DNA from: Siphonodentalium dalli
Lineage: Eukaryota; Mollusca; Scaphopoda; Gadilida; Siphonodentaliidae
NCBI GenBank assembly: GCA_032622095.1
Contig: CP136067.1
Coordinates: 77,340,705-77,404,704, forward strand
Length of the DNA: 64,000 bases
Direction: 5' to 3'
Part shown: one piece after another, positions 57,184 through 64,000 of the stretch
Layout of the letters: every line of letters starts with the position of its first letter
How positions within the stretch are numbered: position 1 is the first letter of the stretch
Position numbers and translations under genes: made by a program
The notes under the pieces: model-generated
What the model was told of the DNA's origin: nothing
Seen by the model: only the letters and a program-made list of their open reading frames with translations
Databases searched by the model: none

Positions 57184-58231
57184 AGCTATGTTCAATATAA
57201 TAACACCATTCACCATACACTCTCTTCATTGTGAACAACAGTTGTGGTTAGAAGGAACTAAATAAGTAGAATTATGTCCCTTTCGTTTTTACAGGGTATA
57301 TCGAATACGAGTTAAAAAAAATCTGGCGCGCGATTGGCGTATAATATCTCAAATAATTTGACAGATTCAAGAAATATAATACCCATAGCATGTAAAAACG
57401 TGGGCATTTCTTAGTCTGAAATGCGTTCGTGTCCAAACAATGGCGGGAGATTGAGGCTGTGTATTGGCTTTCGTCAGACTGTCAAATTCTGTGCAAAAAG
57501 TGGGGTAGTGTGGCAAACGTATGCTGCTTTTTGAGAAAGGCGTGGCTCGAAAGGTACTCCTATGTGCGAACAGATGCCGAAAGGGTTGGTCTTTACGAAC
57601 GCATGCATCGTGCACTTCGGAACTCGAAAATTTAGCGTGGGCCTGGTCAAACGTTAACACTGTGGCCTATGGAAAACATTTAGTTCCTTCTAACCTATTG
57701 TTTCTTCGGTTACTGTATATGTCACCGACTGCCGTGGTATCCTTGTTTCAAACGCGCTCATTTGATATTTTCCGGACTAAATATTACTGTCAGGGACAGT
57801 GAATGCCACTCGTATAGACTATCTTTTCTACCTATCTAATCATGTGCTATATATTCATATTAGTGGAAAAGAATGTTGATTATACTGTTCAATGATCACA
57901 TATATAGTGGTTTGTGTGCGACGATGGTGCATGGTGTTGTGGAGGGGGCGGGTGAGTAATATCTAAAATCTTATTCTCTCCAAGAACAGAGAAGCGCCAT
58001 AATAGTTTGAATTAAAGGTACGGTTGGCCTTGGCGGTGGGTTTCCTGTGAAAATATCTCCACCCGTCAAAAACTGCTACAAACAGAAAGAACATCAAAAT
58101 GTAGATAGACTGTCCGTATACAAATAAGAAATATCGCATAAACAGTATGTTATTGTCATATGTTTGACCATTGTTATGTAAACAAAAGCATAAAAAGTAA
58201 CTTTTCTGGCGTTTGTTTATATTATGATGGT

Positions 58232-58291
58232 AAACATAAAGAGCGTTCTTTGTTGGTGAATTCCTGATATGGAACTAATAAAGAGCGTTTA
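58232..58291 (+). repeat. Dispersed 42-bp GAGCGTT dyad, copy 3
   Basis: GAGCGTT at 58241 and 58283, with TTCCTGATATGGAACTAATA between. It shares spacing and core with the copies at 14588 and 32320. Confidence 0.65.
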
Positions 58292-58560
58292 TGCCATTTG
58301 TGTGTGATTAGCCAGTAGCATTGTGTGGTCTTCTGTAACACAATCAGGCTCTTGCTTAGGTAAAATATAGTAGGTCTTTACGATAACATGCTGTTTACGC
58401 GATGGTCATTGTATATATGAACGAAACTGTATGCGTTTTAATGTTTTTCTGTTTACAGTGTTTGGAACAAATATGAATATTTTCGACAATTAAGGCCTCA
58501 CGTGCCTTTAAGGCAGCAATATTACACAATTGAAACATATATACTGAAATAAAGTGATTA

Positions 58561-58648
58561 AAAAAAAACCTCATTTGTGTTGACCAGATAAAAAAAAACT
58601 CATTTGTGTTGACCAGATAAAAAAAAAACTCATTTGTATTGACCACAT
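58561..58648. repeat. 30-bp tandem repeat, three copies
   Basis: CTCATTTGTGTTGACCAGAT plus an A run repeats at 58570, 58599 and 58629. Confidence 0.9.
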
Positions 58649-61151
58649 TGTCAAAATCAGCCGCTTCGGCTAAAACTGATACATGAATATTGTCCATGTA
58701 TACCTAAATCGCAACTTAATAAGAGCATTCACGGCCCGTTATCTCACCACGTTTATGTCATGCAAGCGATGAAATGTTGACTTATTGTTGCAATATTTCA
58801 GTTCTCAACTCTGACATTAAGCTGATTGGTTTGTTGGAAAATGTACGGAAAATATCTACGTTGTCACCTATGGCAATATCCATTTATTTTCTCGGAAATG
58901 ATTCAATATGACGATCAATGTTTGAGTTTTACAGCCATGCACCAACAAACCAGCTGCATCTAATGCAACTGCATCAAGACTTCGATATATTGCGAAGAAC
59001 ACTATTCTCGCGGCGCCTGTAGATTAGAGATGATGCGCTGAGTGTGTATCTTATAGTCGACGTCCGATAGCCATGCTTTATGTTAGGCTGCGTCGTAAAA
59101 TTCTCGACGGGATGACATAGAAAAATGATGATCGAACAATAAACACGCGCTGTTCACTATCGGAGGTATATCAAGCAAGTTGTTGTGATAAATAAAGTTA
59201 AAAAACACACATTATGAATAGGTCTGGTGTACACTGAGTGTGCTTTTAATTTTTATTGTATAATAAAACTGCATTAAAATGTCGATTCACGTCATAAATT
59301 GATATATGAAGCCTGGGAGCGCTAGGTTGCATGTATAAATCGGCTGTTGTTTGATGATTGTAGTATAGAAAGCCACCCTTCCTGTACCAGCAAATTAACA
59401 TTATGTTGTCCTGCACGCGGTAACAGTTCATACCAGGTGAGGTGGTTATGCGAGTCTCAGAAAGACAACATAAAACAAATAGGAAAATAGGATTGCATGT
59501 GCCAGGAGTCACATGTCAAATACATTTAAACACTGAATTGTCAGAAATGTGTTCGAACTAATCCTTATCGTAGTCAAAGTTCATTAAATATATCAATATT
59601 TCAGTCAAACGTATATCATTAATCAGCGTTTTGGAAAAAAAGACACCCACGCGTAGGTGCATGCATAGCGCATGGGGATAACATTACTTGCCCAGAAAGG
59701 CTCAGACGTATTATAAAAGTTTGACTAAGTCTATTCACATTTGGAAGTTTAAACATGCATGGTTGACGGAAATGTAACTATCATTTCAATGTATAACTAT
59801 CATTTCAAAACATACTTGTCTATGTCCATTCCCCTCAGACATACGCCTTGAAAGCATACACGACTGGCAGGAATAGGACGTATAATTGAGACTTAAATGT
59901 AAATATACACATTTCAAATTCATACGCATACAGATGCCTTATAATATTACTGACCAAGCCACACCGGATAATATACATTTAAAATCATCACGACTGGGGT
60001 ATCACGACACTAATTGATATGGCTTGAATTCAGTATATATCCTTTGCTTTTATGACGATATATATCCAAATTTGCTCTGAAATTAAATCCCGCATTCTTG
60101 TCCATAAATTTATCAGCTCTTTTAAATTTGTCGCACAGTTGTGAAACAAACGTTCTTTAATATTACAATACCTGGAATAGACTCGTATATAATGTCCGCC
60201 TTTTAAGGCGATAAATTCTATGACTCGCATTAGTGTTCCAATATGAAGTCCGTATATACGTATTTCGTGTATTTATCAACCTATTTTGTTCTCCTGAACC
60301 GGACCGAGATGTGGAAAATTCAAGCATTGATTGAATTATCATTCAATCCGCCTGGTACATTCATTGATGTCCTTTAATAATGTAGCTTATTAGTAGCAAC
60401 CTGTCGAGTAGCCGGTTTTGAGTGGGTGTGGCAAATGAAAAGAGCGCCAAAGAACGTCAGTTCAAGCGACAATAGATAATATCGCGCATGTCGCCTGCTT
60501 TCCAATGTTGAATCATTCACAAGGTTGTTCGGGGATTTCCATAATCTTTCTACAAAGGCTGAACAAAATGGTCGCATCTATTAGGATAACAGCCCTTCTG
60601 ATAACGTTGTGGTTTTTGTTGATATCTGACAGGGTCCCTTGTTGTCGGATTATGCCCCTCGAATACTTCTTTTGAAGGATTAATGGTACTTGAACACCAA
60701 CCGATAGGACAGAAGTGAGCGACAAAAAGACGTTTCACGGGAATTGAAAGCTATACCTGCGTCATAGATTTTGTGTGACCAGAATAAGGATATATATATG
60801 TAATTTACGATATTTCTGCAAGAAGCACAACAATATTCTTGCGTACTAATTAGGAAAAATATAATGAAATGACTCAGCCTGTAGTTATCATCACCCATGC
60901 GTAGAAGAAATATTAGATGAAAAGTAGAAAGAATTAGTTTGTTGGCACTTACCGGCGTTTCAGTGGGTATATACCATGTTATGAGATAGTGGGTTTTATT
61001 GGTTGGGGAAAGGCTGTGCATAGGGTTAATTTCACTTCAGTGCACCGATCCTCAGTTACATAGCAATTGACCAGCTTGCCCAGTTACACGAATCTGGTTA
61101 CTCTCTTGGTGGTGGTGATGGTGATGATTGATTATGATGATTATGATGATG

Positions 61152-61345
61152 TTAGTTCATGGTAAGTGCGATTGCGAGGCTAATGACGATGACTGCGATG
61201 AAGACACCGACGATGATGATGATCACGACAATCGTAGCAAAGATCACGCCGATGTTTAATGGCTGTGAAAACGCACCACTGCCCGCAGAATGCACCGACT
61301 CCCGAGAAGCAACTGACAAACTTGCCCAGCTCCACGCCACCTCTT
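61152..61345 (-). CDS. Possible C-terminal exon of a small membrane protein
   Basis: The minus-strand frame encodes a polar, Ser-rich stretch ('ASRESVHSAGSGAF'), then about 30 strongly hydrophobic residues ('NIGVIFATIVVIIIIVGVF' onward), and stops four residues later. Its codons favour C or G in third position (ATC, GTC, CTC), unlike the surrounding AT-rich DNA, which speaks for real coding. A C-terminal single membrane anchor after a short polar region is seen in dispanin (CD225) proteins, but similarity is too weak to name it. Part of the hydrophobicity comes from a GAT-rich microsatellite-like tract. The upstream exon was not found. Confidence 0.3.
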
Positions 61346-61399
61346 GATTCGTCTTTGAATTTTAAGTCAACAAATGTATATAGCACGACTTCAAGCAGT

Positions 61400-63500
61400 C
61401 ACATTTCCTGTGAACTATACTCGATGTATTATATATTCTCGTCTGTTTATGCAATGTATAATATATAGATAGAATGACACAAGTGTGTGAACTGGTTAAC
61501 GTTATTGCACCAGTTTGTTGTGACGCGATGGTAAAACGAACAATATACTTATATATTTTTTTTATTGAACGTTTCAAATCTTCTGCATCTTGCTGAATTT
61601 CGCACAAATAAGCCATTGTGTGTGCAATAAATACGCAGGACAGATTATTTTTGGCTATTCACTTTGCCTGGTCCCCTGATGGTGAAGTCGACGATGGAGA
61701 TGGGTGAACTGTGCATGGATAGAAGTTTCTGCTGCGTTGGGCGTTTGGTATATCTCGCGGAAGTCCTGTGCATTTTAACATAAACATGTCTGTCCTTGGA
61801 CGAGATCGAAGATAACTTCTGACAAATATATCGCAAATTATAGCCGCAAAAGAACAAAATAAATCAACCGAATCTAAGCACGATATATACACTGGACGTA
61901 AATAATTCCCAACAGATGCTCACACTTCGTGATATCTCAAACGAGATGTTCAAGGCGATAAGTGCCGAGATATTTTACGACATCCGTCCACATTTTGTTC
62001 TCGTTCCGTGCATGGAGATGAACGCACACGTGCGACATTGCCCACGAAGCGGAGCTAACCCACCCAAAAGCCACGGTGCTAATAGTTGTCCAATATGTAT
62101 AATTGTATATATACTTTTATATAATAGCCATTCCGTATAACCACGTTCAATAGTAGATTTCACCATATAGTCCATGCTGGTGAAAATACCACTAGCATAT
62201 ATGAATTAACACCACTGGCATGGACCCTGGCACAGAGGTCACCCAGAAAGTGTCATTTCCCTTAATTGAAAACCAACAATGGATCATTTATATATATAGT
62301 TGGCCGAGTCAAGCAATATTCATGCACCGAAAGGTTCTGCACCATTCTCAGATGACATAAATGACGACTTCATACCAATCACTTTCGAGAATTATACATA
62401 TACATATAATTGTGGATATTACCATTTAATACAAATATCCATAGATGATAACTTGGTATCGCTAGTTTTCGGCCATGGCTACAATGCATTCGTCTTTCAA
62501 AACACATACACGGATTCTAGGCTGTCGTATATGTAGGATGAGGTAAAGGGACCAATACAAGGCCTTTGTGGTGGGTATAAATGCGCAATATATATATATA
62601 TAAGATGCCGAAATTTCGAGCGTTATATTATACAATTGTTATATAAACAAAAATGTTACAATGATTTGTCAGCAAACATGGGTAATCCTTAGTGTGTTAA
62701 AATATGTTCACATCCCGAAAGCTAAACTCGCACTGTAGATATGAAAGGTGCATGTTTCGTTTATAATGATTCCGTGCATGCAGTATTATAGTGGAATTAT
62801 TTTCAACAATAACGTCGATAGGCTGCGAAAATAATTTTTTTTAACCAGATCCGGATCCAAAAGCGGAAACCCGATTGAAGATAAACCCCTCTTCTGGCTA
62901 GATGTGTTATCATGTGTAACGTTGTGTCGATAAGCTGTTGTGTTGCCGAGAAATAAATATTGATCAACTAATTGTTTTGTCCAATGCAAGGTTATTTTAA
63001 TTCTCCTATCTCACGAAATCGCCGCAATCTTTGCTTGGCTTGAAAGCAAGCATTTGGATATATGCGTCCGGTACCCGTATTGAAGTTTTTTTTCTCGTGG
63101 TTTGTTGCGCGGCAGGTCGATCAAAAATTCCCTCTATCGATGCATGAACTATCTTTCGAAAATCCGCATTTCATTATATCTGCTTGGGGTAAACCCGTCC
63201 AATGTTTACACAAGATTGTTCTGTGTGCTTTTACGACAGGAAAATACAAGAGGTGCAAATGCCTATTTTGTGGTTTAGAAAATGTATGTGATACATCACT
63301 GGACATTACCAACCCATTGGTTACACACTAAGACTATTAAAGTCATAAACAATCTTCTTCGGGATGAACCAATAAATGACTCTCAGGGCTCTCTATTAAC
63401 GACATGGTAACACAAAGAGCGTTTATTCTCTGTCGAAATAGGTACACATATTTATCTCTCCGTTTTAAACACGTGGTATCCTGGGTGCATTCTTGGGGGG
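61400..63500. other. Unassigned DNA
   Basis: Short frames only (for example 61916-62140 and 62300-62536 on plus). None shows a motif. A TATA microsatellite is at 62588-62604. Confidence 0.35.
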
Positions 63501-63510
63501 CGTTATCTAT

Positions 63511-63537
63511 AACCCTAACCCTAACCGAACCCTAACG
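63511..63537. repeat. Interstitial telomere-like (CCCTAA)n
   Basis: AACCCTAACCCTAACCGAAC followed by CCTAACG: about four TTAGGG-type units on the complementary strand, one of them mutated. Too short to be a chromosome end. Confidence 0.8.
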
Positions 63538-64000
63538 CAACACATCGATATGTGTACCGAGCAGTCAAGCCGTTTTAGGTATAGAATTGTATTTGACGTT
63601 AAAACACTGACATTACTTATCTGAACCTCAAGACATATGTATACTTCTACGTATTACGATAAAACTCAAATTGTCGATACTCAGAAGTTATAACATGAGT
63701 GGTAGTAACGCTCTTTAGTCACAATGAGCACCCTTTATTGTTTCATGCCCAAGACAACAAAAATGGTTTTCTGTAGTCCATGTTATGACATGTTTGCGTA
63801 TGTGTTTACCTATTTTAAACCTCGAAACCGAACCGGGTGTAGGAAGGGGAACATCACTTAGAACAATTTGATGCTTCCATTATTTTATGTGAGAATTGTT
63901 TTATATTTCTAAGATATAATATTCCACTTTCTGGTGGACATGATACCCCTGCGTTTACTGCGTCGTGGGTCGGTTAACATTTTATAGGAGCAATTCATGG
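63538..64000. other. Unassigned DNA, window end
   Basis: A single GAGCG-type motif (complement) is near 63706, and an isolated AAAGAGCGTTT is at 63415-63425 just before this stretch. Nothing else was recognised. Confidence 0.35.

Larger units (their letters stand above)
57184..61100. other. Mostly unassigned DNA
   Basis: A frame at 57429-57635 (68 codons, with CxxxC and Trp/Tyr-rich sequence) looks somewhat coding-like but matches nothing I know. The rest is AT-rich without transposon ends. The TAAAGAGCG dyad (58232-58291) and a 30-bp tandem repeat (58561-58648) are listed separately. Confidence 0.35.

Overview
The window is eukaryotic, from an invertebrate animal, and most likely a lophotrochozoan such as a mollusc. 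The grounds are: AT-rich DNA, split exons with GT/AG borders, several non-LTR retrotransposon relics, Helitrons, Mutator-like (MULE) transposons, short elements with a ~160-bp core repeat and an (ACGG)n tail like the 'pearl' elements described from bivalves, and a short interstitial (CCCTAA)n stretch. The species cannot be read from the sequence. No complete host gene, rRNA, tRNA or CRISPR array was recognised. Almost everything that can be identified is mobile DNA in different stages of decay.

Layout. 1-5,400: a very large imperfect inverted repeat built from a dispersed 'AAGATGGC' family. 5,400-15,700: mostly unique DNA with small MITEs, hairpins, a palindromic tandem duplication, a KRBA2/SCAND3-like transposon protein tail and a pearl-like element. 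15,770-20,930: one old CR1-like LINE on the minus strand (endonuclease, linker, reverse transcriptase), split by a TA-site element (itself carrying a long-TIR element and a pearl-like element) and by a TTAA-site element. 21,374-31,119: a ~9.7-kb Mutator-like transposon with ~190-bp terminal inverted repeats. It carries a multi-exon gene encoding MULE transposase, a SWIM zinc finger, a Pro/Ser/Thr-rich linker, a Ulp1/C48 peptidase and a PHD-like finger, followed by ~4.5 kb of duplicated subterminal repeats. 31,120-37,130: a Ty3/Gypsy-like gag relic, interrupted by a second MULE whose ends are 16-bp tandem repeats, and followed by a 672-codon reading frame dominated by about 36 copies of a 45-bp minisatellite. 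38,246-38,474 is an inverted partner of 21,050-21,266. 39,325-42,300: a fairly complete LINE on the minus strand with a few frameshifts. 42,800-44,360: a duplicated segment around another copy of the older LINE. 44,523-51,463: exons of a second Ulp1/PHD gene on the minus strand, whose intron is filled by eight head-to-tail non-autonomous Helitrons (44,752-50,147). 51,500-64,000: mostly unique, with little that can be recognised.

The most interesting parts are the two Ulp1-PHD transposon genes. In one the catalytic Cys is replaced by Gly; in the other His, Asp and Cys are all visible. Next come the nested Helitron array, the MULE with satellite-like ends, the 45-bp coding minisatellite, and a short dyad (two TAAAGAGCG motifs exactly 42 bp apart) recurring at unrelated places. 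All functional statements rest on motif recognition by eye; no database search was possible.
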